Program-made: the position numbers and the translations under genes
NCBI RefSeq assembly: GCF_900112255.1
Contig: NZ_FOLE01000006.1
Coordinates: 124,001-188,000 of the forward strand
DNA from: Flexibacter flexilis DSM 6793
GTDB taxonomy: Bacteria > Bacteroidota > Bacteroidia > Cytophagales > Flexibacteraceae
Length of the DNA stretch: 64,000 bases
Direction: 5' to 3'
The notes under the pieces: generated by a model
Database searches by the model: none
What the model saw: the letters and a program-made list of their open reading frames with translations, nothing else
Told to the model about the DNA's origin: nothing
Shown: in pieces, positions 27,534-36,389 of the stretch
Layout of the letters: each line of letters begins with the position of its first letter
Position numbering within the stretch: position 1 is the first letter of the stretch

Positions 27534-29414
27534 TTAATCTCTCACAAATTTACGAATGGCCGTGCCTTTGGCCGTGCTAATGTGCAGCACGTACACGCCT
27601 TGCGGCAAGTCGGCTACCGAAAGTTGCAGGTTTGTGGCGGCATTTTCGGCGGTTTGCTCGGCTACTTTTTGACCTAATTGATTGAATACAATTACACTTT
27701 CTAAAGCTGTGCCGTCTTCATCGGAACTAATATGTATGCTCGTATGGCTCGGAACGGGATAAACACTTACAGGCAACTGATTGTTAATGCGGGATTTGGT
27801 CGATGAAATTACGGGCTTTTCGTGGCCAAAAATCGCGCGAATCATAATGTTATTTTGGGCGGAGTTGTACGTGAACCAAGAACCGTTGGTATTGGTGTAA
27901 AACTGCCCTGTGTTTTGGTGGTTAATGTCCACGCCCATCAGCACTTTGGCACTGCTGCCCACAAGCGTTCCATTTTCCCAACCAATATAAATTTCTCCGT
28001 TTACTAAACGTTTTGTATAGCTTGTGTCGCGCAGGTCGAATACCACAAAATCATTGTATGAGCTTGACGAAAAATCCACCACTTTTGCCCCAAAATTCAG
28101 TTTTACAACGTCTGCCGTCGCGCCATTTACGCCGCTGAGTGCTGTCCAGATGCGCGGTTTGATGGTCGTGGAACTTACCGTAGTGCTTTTGGGTAAATAC
28201 ACGGCAATGGCCGTCAGGGTATCGAGTTGGGCAATGTTAAAACGCCAAGCCACTCTTGCCGCGTTGCCTGTAATGGTGGCCTGCATTTCGGGCGTTTCGT
28301 CGGAGAAGCTATAATAATTTTTGAGTGTGGTGGTGGCGCGCATCGTGTCATTGTCAGGGAAAATATTAGAATCCGTGTTGGGAGCAATGGCAAACAAATG
28401 TGTGAGTATCGTCGAATCCGCAAAAGACGTAAGTGTAATGTTACTTTTGTTTACGGTGAGTTTGCGTGGTTCTAAATTGGGCATGGCTGGCGCGGTGCTG
28501 CCGTCTATGCTGCTGGTTGGCACGGCTACAAGCGTTTGAACGGGGTCTTTCACCAAAAAATCTACCGCAAAAGCCGTCATGCTGGATTTAAAGTTTTTCA
28601 AAACAGTGGTTACCGTATCGCTCAAAGCGTCTGCCGTGAAATGCTCGTGCGGCATGGCCGTATAATTTTTGAGCAAAGTGCTTGGTGCCCGACAAAGTGC
28701 CAAATCCGAGTAAGTGGTATCGGTGGCGGCGCGTTCGGCATTCAGATACACATAATCTATTTGCCACATATCAAAATTGCCATTGCGGCGGCCATTGGCC
28801 AAAAATCTGAATTGGAAATTATCAAACAAAAAAGAATCCACAGGAATTTGTAGCATTTCTTGCTTAAAAACGCCTGTATTAACTGGCGGAATTTTCTTCC
28901 AACGTGTACGCCATTTGCCGTTTACGGTTTTAAATTGCAAAACCATCGAGTCGGCTGGCAAACTTGGTTCAAAGGTTGGCGAAACGCCGCCTGCTTCCCA
29001 GAAAAAGCTCAAATACACGCTATTGGCAAGGCTTGGGTCGATGCCCGAAAGGTCTATTGGCTGCGAAATAAGCGAATCTATTGGGCCAATGGCCGTTGTG
29101 GCTGGGTCGTAAGGCGTGCCATCGGCTTTGATGCCGTCAAAGCTGGCCGCGTTGATGCTGGGTGGGTTCAGACAAAAATCGTTACTGGAAATTACGCCGC
29201 CTTTGGGCAACCAGTACGCTGTGTTAGGCTGGCCTGTTGCCTGCGAAAAATCATCGAAAAAAGGGAGTGTTACGGTGTTGGTTGTGCGGGCGTTGGCCTT
29301 GCTGCTTTGCGTAGAATATACGGGTTTATAACTTTCTAAAGGCTCAAAAGTAACTTGTGCTTGCGCTGCCGCCACAGCCCAACACGACAATATAAAAGTG
29401 ATAATTTTTTTCAT
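27534..29414 (-). CDS. Secreted protein with T9SS type A sorting domain
   Basis: A 626-residue exported protein. Signal peptide residues 1-19 (MKKIITFILSCWAVAAAQA). The body starts with a jelly-roll-like region (TLPFFDDFSQATGQPNTAYWLPKGGVISS ... YLSFFWEAGG ... FQFRFLANGRRNGNFDMWQIDYVYLN), a pattern seen in Bacteroidota secreted proteins of unknown ligand. The last 80 residues (PVSVYPVPSHTSIHIS ... VIVFNQLGQKVAEQ ... LPQGVYVLHISTAKGTAIRKFVRD) form a type A Por/T9SS C-terminal signal, so it should be exported across the outer membrane and possibly attached to A-LPS. No catalytic domain was recognised. It lies downstream of hemH behind an inverted repeat. Confidence 0.87.
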   Translation of the reverse strand: MKKIITFILSCWAVAAAQAQVTFEPLESYKPVYSTQSSKANARTTNTVTLPFFDDFSQATGQPNTAYWLPKGGVISSNDFCLNPPSINAASFDGIKADGTPYDPATTAIGPIDSLISQPIDLSGIDPSLANSVYLSFFWEAGGVSPTFEPSLPADSMVLQFKTVNGKWRTRWKKIPPVNTGVFKQEMLQIPVDSFLFDNFQFRFLANGRRNGNFDMWQIDYVYLNAERAATDTTYSDLALCRAPSTLLKNYTAMPHEHFTADALSDTVTTVLKNFKSSMTAFAVDFLVKDPVQTLVAVPTSSIDGSTAPAMPNLEPRKLTVNKSNITLTSFADSTILTHLFAIAPNTDSNIFPDNDTMRATTTLKNYYSFSDETPEMQATITGNAARVAWRFNIAQLDTLTAIAVYLPKSTTVSSTTIKPRIWTALSGVNGATADVVKLNFGAKVVDFSSSSYNDFVVFDLRDTSYTKRLVNGEIYIGWENGTLVGSSAKVLMGVDINHQNTGQFYTNTNGSWFTYNSAQNNIMIRAIFGHEKPVISSTKSRINNQLPVSVYPVPSHTSIHISSDEDGTALESVIVFNQLGQKVAEQTAENAATNLQLSVADLPQGVYVLHISTAKGTAIRKFVRD

Positions 29415-29418
29415 GGTT

Positions 29419-29481
29419 GAAACGTTCCGTAAGCATTAAAGACCTGCAAAATAACAAACTTCTATGTTTACGGAACGTTTC
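29419..29481. repeat. Perfect 14-bp inverted repeat between hemH and the T9SS gene
   Basis: GAAACGTTCCGTAA (29419-29432) and TTACGGAACGTTTC (29468-29481), 35 bases apart. It begins 5 bases upstream of the T9SS gene's start codon and ends 8 bases short of the hemH stop. It may be a weak hemH terminator, or a hairpin that affects the downstream gene. Confidence 0.6.
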
Positions 29482-29489
29482 TTTACAAA

Positions 29490-30557
29490 TTAAATTGTCG
29501 GTTGTGCGGCAACTGGCTTGTTTTCGTATTGAAAAACAATGCTTTTGAGCGTTTCCACCCAAAGCGGCTGTACGTTCAGGCTTTCCACCAAACGCCAATG
29601 TTCGCCGCCTCTGTGTTCAAAAACTTCGCGATATTCTTCCCCAACCTCGATGGTTGTTTCCAAACAGTCGGCCACGAAAGACGGCGAAAACGCCAACACG
29701 CTTTTTATGTTTTTGTCGCGGAGCTGATGAATCACATCTTCCGTATAAGGCTGAATCCAAGGATCTTTGCCCAAACGCGACTGAAACGAAACCGTATAAT
29801 TTTCGGGAGCAATGCCCAGTTTTTCGGCTAAAAATCTTGAGGTTGCAAAACATTGTGCTCTGTAACAAAGCTTATTTTTGGCGTGCAACGTATCGCAGCA
29901 ACCATTTGTAAGACATTTTCCGCCCGACATATCGCCTTTGTGAATTTGTCTTTCGGGCAAGCCGTGATATGTGAAAAGATAATGTTCGTAGTTGTATTCG
30001 GCTTTGTAGCGGCGACCCAACTCGGCGAAAGCCTCTACAAACAACGGATTTTCAAAAAAACTACTCACCAACTTCAGGTCTGGAATTATTTGCCATTGGC
30101 CAATAAGCTGCATTACTTTTTCGTGCACCGAACCCGACGTAGCCGACGCGTATTGCGGAAATAGAGGCACGACGATTATTTGCTCCAAACCTTTGTCTTT
30201 CAGCTTGCTAAGTGCCTGCTCAATGCTAGGACTCTGGTATCTCATGCCCATACTCACGATGTATTCATCGCCCAAAGCCGCCTGCAAAAGCACTTCTAAA
30301 TCTTGGCTATAAAATTTAAGTGGCGAGCCGCGTTCTTCCCATACTTTTTGGTAAATTTTTGCGGATTTTGGGGCACGAAACGGCGCAATAATGAAATTCA
30401 CCAACGCAAAACGCGCCATAAATGGAATATCGATGACACGTGCGTCCATCAGAAATTCGCGTAAATATTTGCGCACGTCGGGCGTATTGGGGCTGTCGGG
30501 TGTACCCAAATTTACTATCAAAACGCCCGTTTTGGGCTGATTGGTTGTTTTTGTCAT
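29490..30557 (-). CDS. hemH: Ferrochelatase
   Basis: A 355-residue enzyme that inserts ferrous iron into protoporphyrin IX, the last step of the classical haem route. The start VLIVNLGTPDSPNTPDVRKYLREFLMDARVID, the active-site histidine in FTYHGLPERQIHKGD, and SFQSRLGKDPWIQPYTEDVI are diagnostic. It has a CC-rich insertion (CLTNGCCDTLHAKNKLCYRAQC), seen in some members. A minus-strand TACTTTTG box lies at 30597-30604. It is divergent from thiL. Confidence 0.95.
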   Translation of the reverse strand: MTKTTNQPKTGVLIVNLGTPDSPNTPDVRKYLREFLMDARVIDIPFMARFALVNFIIAPFRAPKSAKIYQKVWEERGSPLKFYSQDLEVLLQAALGDEYIVSMGMRYQSPSIEQALSKLKDKGLEQIIVVPLFPQYASATSGSVHEKVMQLIGQWQIIPDLKLVSSFFENPLFVEAFAELGRRYKAEYNYEHYLFTYHGLPERQIHKGDMSGGKCLTNGCCDTLHAKNKLCYRAQCFATSRFLAEKLGIAPENYTVSFQSRLGKDPWIQPYTEDVIHQLRDKNIKSVLAFSPSFVADCLETTIEVGEEYREVFEHRGGEHWRLVESLNVQPLWVETLKSIVFQYENKPVAAQPTI

Positions 30558-30660
30558 AAAAAAATCGCTCTGAATAAGGCTTCAATTTTCAGATAACAAA
30601 AGTAACAGAAAATTGTTGGCATTGATTTTCTTAGAGAAACAGGGTTGGTATTTTATTTCG

Positions 30661-30668
30661 TAACTTTG
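30661..30668 (+). promoter_or_regulatory. -7 box upstream of thiL
   Basis: TAACTTTG at 30661-30668 fits TAnnTTTG. A -33 TTG with good spacing was not found, so support is partial. Confidence 0.45.
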
Positions 30669-30721
30669 CCCCACCAAACGAGCGATATTACAGCTAAAAG
30701 AAATTACCTGTAAGTCAGTTT

Positions 30722-31792
30722 GTGGTTTACATTTCCAATAAAAAATCCATCACCTTGCAACAACCAACACGAACAGAACTCGCCGCATTGGGAGAGTTTG
30801 GCCTAATAGACCGCATAAAGCAGCACGTTAAAATTGAAAATAAATCTACGGTGCGAGGCATCGGCGACGATGCCGCCGTTATCAACCCCGACGGATTGCA
30901 AACCGTCATTTCTTCAGACTTGTTTGCCGAAGGCATTCACTTCGATTTGAGTTATACGCCCCTCAAACATTTGGGTTATAAGGCCGTGGCGGCCAATGTC
31001 TCGGACATTGCGGCCATGAACGCCACGCCAACACAAATTTTGGTCAATATCGCCGTAAGCAATCGCTTTTCGGTGGAAGCCATCGACGAGCTGTACGAAG
31101 GCATTGCCTTAGCGTGCGAAAATTACAAAGTAGATTTGGTTGGCGGCGATACGGCTTCTTCGCGTTCTGGACTGGTCATTTCTATTACGGCGGTAGGCTT
31201 GGCCAAACCCGAACAAATCGTTTACCGCAACACGGCCAAAGAAGGCGAAGTGATTTGTGTGTCGGGCGATTTGGGGGCGGCTTATATGGGCTTACAGGTG
31301 CTCGCCCGCGAAAAGCAGGAGTTTACGGCCAATCCCGAAATGCAACCGCAACTTTCCGAAAAGGACTATATTTTGCGCCGACAACTTAAGCCCGAAGCCC
31401 GCACGGACATCATGTATGAGTTGCGCGAATTGGACATATTGCCTACGGCGATGATTGATGTTTCCGATGGTTTGGCGTCCGAAATCATGCACTTGTGCAA
31501 GCAATCGGGCATTGGGGCTTTGATTCTGGAAGACGAACTTCCGATTGATAATCTTACGGCCTTGACGGCTTCTGAGTTTGGCGTTTTGCCTGTTACCTGC
31601 GCCCTCAACGGCGGCGAAGACTACGAGTTATTGTTTACGCTTACGCAAGCAGACTACGAAAAAGTACGTCATCATCCAGACATTACGGCCATTGGCATTA
31701 CCAAAAAAGCCCAAGACGGCATTTATTTAATGAGTAAAGGCGGCAATCCGTATCCGCTCAAAGCGCAAGGTTGGCAGCATTTTCAAGCATAA
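30722..31792 (+). CDS. thiL: Thiamine-monophosphate kinase
   Basis: A 356-residue ATP-dependent kinase making thiamine diphosphate from thiamine phosphate. The family motifs LGEFGLIDRI, VRGIGDDAAVI (ATP/Mg binding), SDLFAEGIHFDL, VGGDTASSRSG, VSGDLGAAYMGLQVL and NGGEDYELLFTL are present. The start is uncertain: an in-frame TAA at 30695 and the absence of any ATG before the conserved region imply a non-ATG start, most likely GTG 30722. No other thi genes or TPP riboswitch are near. A terminator follows. Confidence 0.92.
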   Translation: MVYISNKKSITLQQPTRTELAALGEFGLIDRIKQHVKIENKSTVRGIGDDAAVINPDGLQTVISSDLFAEGIHFDLSYTPLKHLGYKAVAANVSDIAAMNATPTQILVNIAVSNRFSVEAIDELYEGIALACENYKVDLVGGDTASSRSGLVISITAVGLAKPEQIVYRNTAKEGEVICVSGDLGAAYMGLQVLAREKQEFTANPEMQPQLSEKDYILRRQLKPEARTDIMYELRELDILPTAMIDVSDGLASEIMHLCKQSGIGALILEDELPIDNLTALTASEFGVLPVTCALNGGEDYELLFTLTQADYEKVRHHPDITAIGITKKAQDGIYLMSKGGNPYPLKAQGWQHFQA

Positions 31793-31799
31793 ACTCACT

Positions 31800-31832
31800 A
31801 AAAGAGACGCAATGATTTGCGTCTCTTTTTTA
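31800..31832 (+). terminator. Rho-independent terminator
   Basis: AAAGAGACGCAA, a TGAT loop, TTGCGTCTCTTT and a T-run, after thiL. Confidence 0.9.
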
Positions 31833-31844
31833 TCATTCTTTCTT

Positions 31845-31911
31845 CTCCTCCCCTCTGGGGTGGGGTCAGGGGTGGGGTTTTGTTGGGGTGGGTTTTCATT
31901 TACCCCAACAA
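31845..31911. repeat. Dispersed C/G-rich element with a second hairpin
   Basis: CTCCTCCCCTCTGGGG then TGGGGTCAGGGGTGGGG (31845-31878), then a separate hairpin with arms TTTGTTGGGGT and ACCCCAACAAA (31879-31911). The CTCCCCT-GGGG core recurs at 35049-35064 and 35129-35145 and, altered, in every unit of the 63-nt array, which suggests one dispersed family of intergenic repeats. Confidence 0.6.
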
Positions 31912-31944
31912 AAAAGCCTCAAACATAGACGCTTGAGGCTTTTT
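31912..31944. terminator. Terminator downstream of the amylase gene
   Basis: AAAAGCCTCAA and TTGAGGCTTTT arms with a 10-base loop, A-run and T-run on either side. It serves the convergent amylase gene, and possibly both strands. Confidence 0.85.
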
Positions 31945-31968
31945 GTGCAAACTGAATTATAACGCAAA

Positions 31969-33348
31969 CTATTTCTTCTGCAACACTACAAACTGATAGG
32001 CTGCTAATGTTAGGTTATTGGCATTCGACGTGGTATTATCATACAGGTTTTGTACATCTGTTCCCTGAAAAGCCGAAGGCAAACTTACTGTTTGGGACGT
32101 ATTGCGTACATTTACCGCCACCAAATACGAGGCTTCTGCATCTTTCAAAGAAAACACTAACACATTCGTCGATTGATTGTGAAAAGTTGGCGCACCCGTA
32201 GTAAACGCGCTGTATTTATTCCTGATGCCCAAGATTTTTTTGTAAAACACGCGCATCTCTGGACTAGTGTTCCAATTAACGACCTGTTTTTCAAAGAGAT
32301 TGATGCGTTGCGTGCTGCCTACTTCTTGTCCGTTGTAAACCATAGAAGCATTGGGCAGTAGGTGTGTGATAACGGCAGCAGCACGCGCCCCGTCTTGGCT
32401 TTTAAACGAGGTGGCATCGGACGGCATTTCGTCCCAAGAAACCTTGTCGTGGTTAGAGGAGAAATACACCCATGCTTTGTCGGCGGGTAAACTATTGCGA
32501 GTAGAACTGTATAGGTTGCTTAGAGTGAGTGTACTACTTCCAGCAAATGTTGCTTTAAGTCTATCGTAAAAACTCCAACTAAAACACACATCAAAACCCG
32601 AAGCAAACATATTTTGAGCAAGCTCTTCTTCTTCTGCAAACATGAGCATTGGCTTTATGCGACGCAAACTGTCGTTGGCTGCTTTCCAGAAATCAGCAGG
32701 AACGCCGCCCGCGTGGTCGCAACGATAACCGTCTATATTAAACGTTGTTACCCAATATTTCATGGCATTAATCATAGCATTGCGTAGGTCGGTGTTGGCA
32801 TAATTCAGGTCAGCAACATCGAGCCAATTAGTGCCTGGAGGGTGCGTGATTTGCCCCGCACTATTTTTGGTATAATATTCGGGGTGCTCCGTAATCCAAG
32901 GGTTGTCCCAGCCCGTATGGTTGGCCACCCAATCCAATACCACATACATTTTGCGTTGGTGTGCGGCTTTTACCAAGCTCCGAAAGGCAGCGGTATCACC
33001 TTGCAACGGGTCTATGGCATAATAATTTTTTACGGCGTATGGTGAGCCATACGTTCCATTTTTTTTCTCTTGGCTTATGGGATGGATAGGCATGAGCCAC
33101 AATACATTAGCTCCCAAATTTTGGATAGAATCGAGTTGTGCTTCTACTTTGGCAAGCGTTCCTTCTTGCGAAAAATTGCGTACAAAAACCTCGTAGTAAA
33201 GCGCGTTTTGTGCGCTAATTTTGGTTTCTGCTACCACTACAGGAGTTGTAGGGGCGGGGGTGGCATCTTTATCGTCAGGCTTGCAACCCAATACAGCCAA
33301 CGAGGCCAAACACACTGCGGCGTTGGCTAAAATTTTTTTGGTTTTCAT
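31969..33348 (-). CDS. GH13 alpha-amylase-type lipoprotein
   Basis: A 459-residue glycoside hydrolase of family 13, exported as a lipoprotein. The signal peptide ends with the lipobox LAVLGC (Cys22). The (beta/alpha)8 motifs are region I DWVANHTG, region II GYRCDHAGG with the nucleophile Asp, the general acid in MLMFAEEEE, and region IV FSSNHDK. It starts ALYYEVFVRNFSQEG and ends with a short all-beta domain C (VLVFSLKDAEASYLVAVN). It should cleave alpha-1,4-glucans at the cell surface or periplasm. It is not next to susC/D genes, so it is not part of a recognisable polysaccharide utilisation locus. Confidence 0.92.
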   Translation of the reverse strand: MKTKKILANAAVCLASLAVLGCKPDDKDATPAPTTPVVVAETKISAQNALYYEVFVRNFSQEGTLAKVEAQLDSIQNLGANVLWLMPIHPISQEKKNGTYGSPYAVKNYYAIDPLQGDTAAFRSLVKAAHQRKMYVVLDWVANHTGWDNPWITEHPEYYTKNSAGQITHPPGTNWLDVADLNYANTDLRNAMINAMKYWVTTFNIDGYRCDHAGGVPADFWKAANDSLRRIKPMLMFAEEEELAQNMFASGFDVCFSWSFYDRLKATFAGSSTLTLSNLYSSTRNSLPADKAWVYFSSNHDKVSWDEMPSDATSFKSQDGARAAAVITHLLPNASMVYNGQEVGSTQRINLFEKQVVNWNTSPEMRVFYKKILGIRNKYSAFTTGAPTFHNQSTNVLVFSLKDAEASYLVAVNVRNTSQTVSLPSAFQGTDVQNLYDNTTSNANNLTLAAYQFVVLQKK

Positions 33349-33566
33349 AAGTGAACAATAGTGGTGAAAGTTTTTTCAAAAATACACACTCACCATTTAT
33401 TAACCTAAACAATTGCACCACCATTGCTTGCCCACAGGCTTTGCCCTTATTCCCATTACCTTCGGGGCGGTTGTCTTTGTCGGTAGATGCGCATGGCTAT
33501 GCATATCATTTATTCTAATTCCACATAGATACGCACAATCGTGCGTATCTCTTATTTCCCCCGCGA
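33349..33566. other. Non-repetitive leader of the array interval
   Basis: The first 218 bases of a 1.87 kb gene-free interval. A short ORF from 33413 has no coding character. No promoter or RNA gene was recognised. Confidence 0.5.
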
Positions 33567-34658
33567 CTTCTATTAAAGTCTTCCCCTTGGGGAAGATTTA
33601 GATGGGGTTTTAATATATCCTCCCTGCAACTTCTGTTAAAGTCTTCTCCTTGGGGAAGATTTAGATGGGGTTTTAATATATCCTCCCTGCAACTTCTGTT
33701 AAAGTCTTCTCCTTGGGGAAGATTTAGATGGGGTTTTAATATATCCTCCCTGCAACTTCTGTTAAAGTCTTCTCCTTGGGGAAGATTTAGATGGGGTTTT
33801 AATATATCCTCCCTGCAACTTCTGTTAAAGTCTTCTCCTTGGGGAAGATTTAGATGGGGTTTTAATATATCCTCCCTGCAACTTCTGTTAAAGTCTTCCC
33901 CTTGGGGACGATTTAGATGGGGTTTTAATATATCCTCTCCGCAACTTCTGTTAAAGTCTTCTCCTTGGGGAAGATTTAGATGGGGTTTTAATATATCCTC
34001 TCCGCAACTTCTGTTAAAGTCTTCTCCTTGGGGAAGATTTAGATGGGGTTTTAATATATCCTCTCCGCAACTTCTGTTAAAGTCTTCTCCTTGGGGAAGA
34101 TTTAGATGGGGTTTTAATATATCCTCTCCGCAACTTCTGTTAAAGTCTTCTCCTTGGGGAATATTTAGATGGGGTTTTAATATATCCTCTCCGCAATTTC
34201 TGTTAAAGTCTTCCCCTTGGGGAATATTTAGATGGGGTTTTAATATATCCTCCCCGCGACTTCTGTTATCCTCTCCGCAACTTCTATTAAAGTCCTCCCC
34301 TTGGGGACGATTTAGATGGGGTTTTAATATATCCTCTCCGCGACTTCTATTAAAGTCTTCCCCTTGGGGACGATTTAGATGGGGTTTTAATATAGCCTCT
34401 CCGCGACTTCTATTAAAGTCTTCCCCTTGGGGAATATTTAGATGGGGTTTTAATATATCCTCTCCGCAACTTCTATTAAAGTCTTCCCCTTGGGGAATAT
34501 TTAGATGGGGTTTTAATATATCCTCCCCGCAACTTCTATTAAAGTCTTCCCCTTGGGGACGATTTAGATGGGGTTTTAATATATCCTCTCCGCAATTTCT
34601 GTTAAAGTCTTCCCCTTGGGGAATATTTAGATGGGGTTTTAATATATCCTCCCCGCGA
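33567..34658. repeat. Minisatellite: 17 units of 63 nt, with one 21-nt unit
   Basis: Units begin CTTCTG/ATTAAAGTC and contain the palindrome-like core CTTCCCCTTGGGGAAG followed by ATTTAGATGGGGTTTTAAT and ATATCCTC. Eleven units run 33567-34259, one shortened 21-nt unit is at 34260-34280, and six more units run 34281-34658. Neighbouring units share variants (first TCCTCCCTGCAA, later TCCTCTCCGCAA; GGGGAAGA, GGGGACGA or GGGAATAT), the signature of local tandem duplication. The unit length is a multiple of three and the plus frame starting CTT stays open, as does one minus-strand frame. Confidence 0.97.
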
Positions 34659-35036
34659 CTTCTGTTATTGCTTCGTGGACTTCTGTTATTGCTTTGTGGA
34701 TTCCTGTTATTGCTTCGTGGACTTCTGTTATTGCTTTGTGGACTTCTGTTATTGCTTTGTGGACTTCTGTTATTGCTTTGTGGATTCCTGTTATTGCTTT
34801 GTGGATTCCTGTTATTGCTTCGTGGACTTCTGTTATTGCTTCGTGGACTTCTGTTATTGCTTTGTGGACTTCTGTTATTGCTTTGTGGACTTCTGTTATT
34901 GCTTTGTGGATTCCTGTTATTGCTTTGTGAACTTCTGTTATTGCTTTGTGGATTCCTGTTATTGCTTTGTGGATTCCTGTTATTGCTTTGTGGACTTCTG
35001 TTATCCTCCCCGCGGCTTCTGTTATCCTCTCCGCAA
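34659..35036. repeat. Second-stage minisatellite: 18 units of 21 nt
   Basis: Sixteen units of the type CTTCTGTTATTGCTTTGTGGA (variants TTCCTG and CGTGGA) run 34659-34994, followed by two units ending TCCTCCCCGCGG and TCCTCTCCGCAA (34995-35036). The first eight bases repeat the start of the 63-nt unit, and 21 is one third of 63, so the short array looks like a collapsed derivative of the longer one. Frame is conserved across the junction. Confidence 0.97.
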
Positions 35037-35180
35037 CTTCTGTTAAAGTCCTCCCCTTGGGGAGGATTTAGGAGGGGTTTGAATATTTCTCTTCCATGGT
35101 CTGTGTCTCACAGACCAACTTTCTCCCCCTCACCTCTGGGGGTGGTGTTTGAACACAACTGCGTATATTTCTGAATTTCT
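35037..35180. repeat. Degenerate terminal copy and dispersed founder-like elements
   Basis: One last unit CTTCTGTTAAAGTCCTCC joined to a perfect CCTCCCC/GGGGAGG palindrome (35051-35065) and ATTTAGGAGGGG, then a separate CCCCTCACCTCTGGGGG (35127-35144). The intact palindrome here looks closer to the dispersed family at 31845 than the array units do, so it may represent the ancestral form. The plus frame of the array ends at TGA 35172-35174. Confidence 0.7.
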
Positions 35181-35219
35181 TAATATATTGCTGCACTGTT
35201 TTCTAACTCTTTTGCAAAA

Positions 35220-36200
35220 ATGAATACGATTAAATTTTCTTCTTTTTGGGTAAAAAATATGGCGGTATTGGCTGCGGCGGTGGCCGTGAGCAGTTGCGAT
35301 GGTGGGAGCGGGGCTTCTGAGAAAAAATTAGATACGCCTACTTCTGGACAAATCACTATCGCCGCCGACGAGTCATTTATGCCCATCGTCAAAGCCGAGA
35401 TAGATGTTTTTGAAGCCACCTACCCAGAAGCGCACTTCAAGTCCGTGTACGAATCGGAAGGGGAGGCCTTCAAACATTTGTTAGCGGATTCGGCGCGTGT
35501 CATTATCGTAAGCCGCCAACTCAACGACAACGAAAAGGCACAATTCAAACAACAAACCATCACCCCGACCACAACCAAACTGGCGGTTGATGCGGTGGCC
35601 TTGATTGTCAATAATGCCAATCCTGATTCTTTGCTTACCGTCCAACAAATCGGCGAAATCATGCACGGACGTTATACCTCATGGAAACACGTAAACGCCA
35701 AGAGCAAAGACGAAAAAGTGGTAGTAGTTTTTGATAAAAGCAATTCCAGTAACTTGTCGTTTATGCGCAAATACTACAAGCTACCAGAGGATTTGCAAAC
35801 CAATATTTTCGCCGCCAACTCCAATGAAGAGGTGGTTAAATACGTGAGCAAAACCCCCAACGCCATTGGCGTAATCGGCGTAAACTGGATTAGCGACAGC
35901 GAAGACCCCAAACACATGTCTTTCCGCCGTGAGGTAAAAACGGTAGCCGTTGCCGACAGTACGCCGCCCGCGTCGCAGTACGATTATTACCAACCATTTC
36001 AGGCCTACATTTCCAACGGAAGCTATCCATATTGCCGCAATATTTATTCGATTAGTCGCGAGGCGCGTATGGGTTTGGGCAATGGTTTTGTAGCATTTGC
36101 GGCCAGCGACCCAGGCCAACGAATTGTATTGAAAGCAGGGATTTTGCCAGCTACCGCCCCGATTCGTGTAGTAAATTTCAATAAAAATAAAAGCGAATAA
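35220..36200 (+). CDS. PstS-like substrate-binding lipoprotein
   Basis: A 326-residue lipoprotein (lipobox AVSSC, Cys near residue 26) with a PstS/PBP-like fold: ITIAADESFMPIVKAEIDVFEATYPEAHFKSVYESEGEAFKHLLADSARVIIVSRQLND, LTVQQIGEIMHGRYTSWKHV, and SNSSNLSFMRKYYKL in place of the phosphate loop. No pstC, pstA or pstB genes are near, so it may not feed an ABC importer. In Bacteroidota such proteins often accompany TonB/ExbBD and TPR genes. The next gene is indeed a TPR protein, but TonB and ExbBD are missing here. The ligand is inferred to be phosphate or a related anion. Confidence 0.85.
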   Translation: MNTIKFSSFWVKNMAVLAAAVAVSSCDGGSGASEKKLDTPTSGQITIAADESFMPIVKAEIDVFEATYPEAHFKSVYESEGEAFKHLLADSARVIIVSRQLNDNEKAQFKQQTITPTTTKLAVDAVALIVNNANPDSLLTVQQIGEIMHGRYTSWKHVNAKSKDEKVVVVFDKSNSSNLSFMRKYYKLPEDLQTNIFAANSNEEVVKYVSKTPNAIGVIGVNWISDSEDPKHMSFRREVKTVAVADSTPPASQYDYYQPFQAYISNGSYPYCRNIYSISREARMGLGNGFVAFAASDPGQRIVLKAGILPATAPIRVVNFNKNKSE

Positions 36201-36389
36201 ATACACGTTTATTGCTTTTAAATAACTGATAAATAATGCTTTAATTTTGATTTTTGTTTAAAATAAAAATAAACCTTACAAAAAAGTTAAGGCCGTTTTA
36301 AGATAAAATCGTAAAATGGCCGTTATTTTGATACACAAGTCGAAGAGGCTATGTCTCAAAAACAAAAAACATAACGTACAACAAGCAAG

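Noticed and set aside
30601-30721. TPP riboswitch upstream of thiL
   Set aside because: The conserved CUGAGA and related THI-box elements are not present in this short leader.
33413-33601. A 62-residue ORF upstream of the array
   Set aside because: It runs into the repeat, has no coding-like composition or recognisable domain, and has no promoter box.
33567-35036. CRISPR array
   Set aside because: The units are contiguous tandem copies with no unique spacers between repeats, and no cas gene is nearby.
34668-35174. A Leu-rich 168-residue protein starting at TTG 34668, and two overlapping ORFs in the other frames
   Set aside because: All three plus-strand frames of the 21-nt array are open purely because of its composition. 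The peptides are low-complexity repeats with no proper start or signal.
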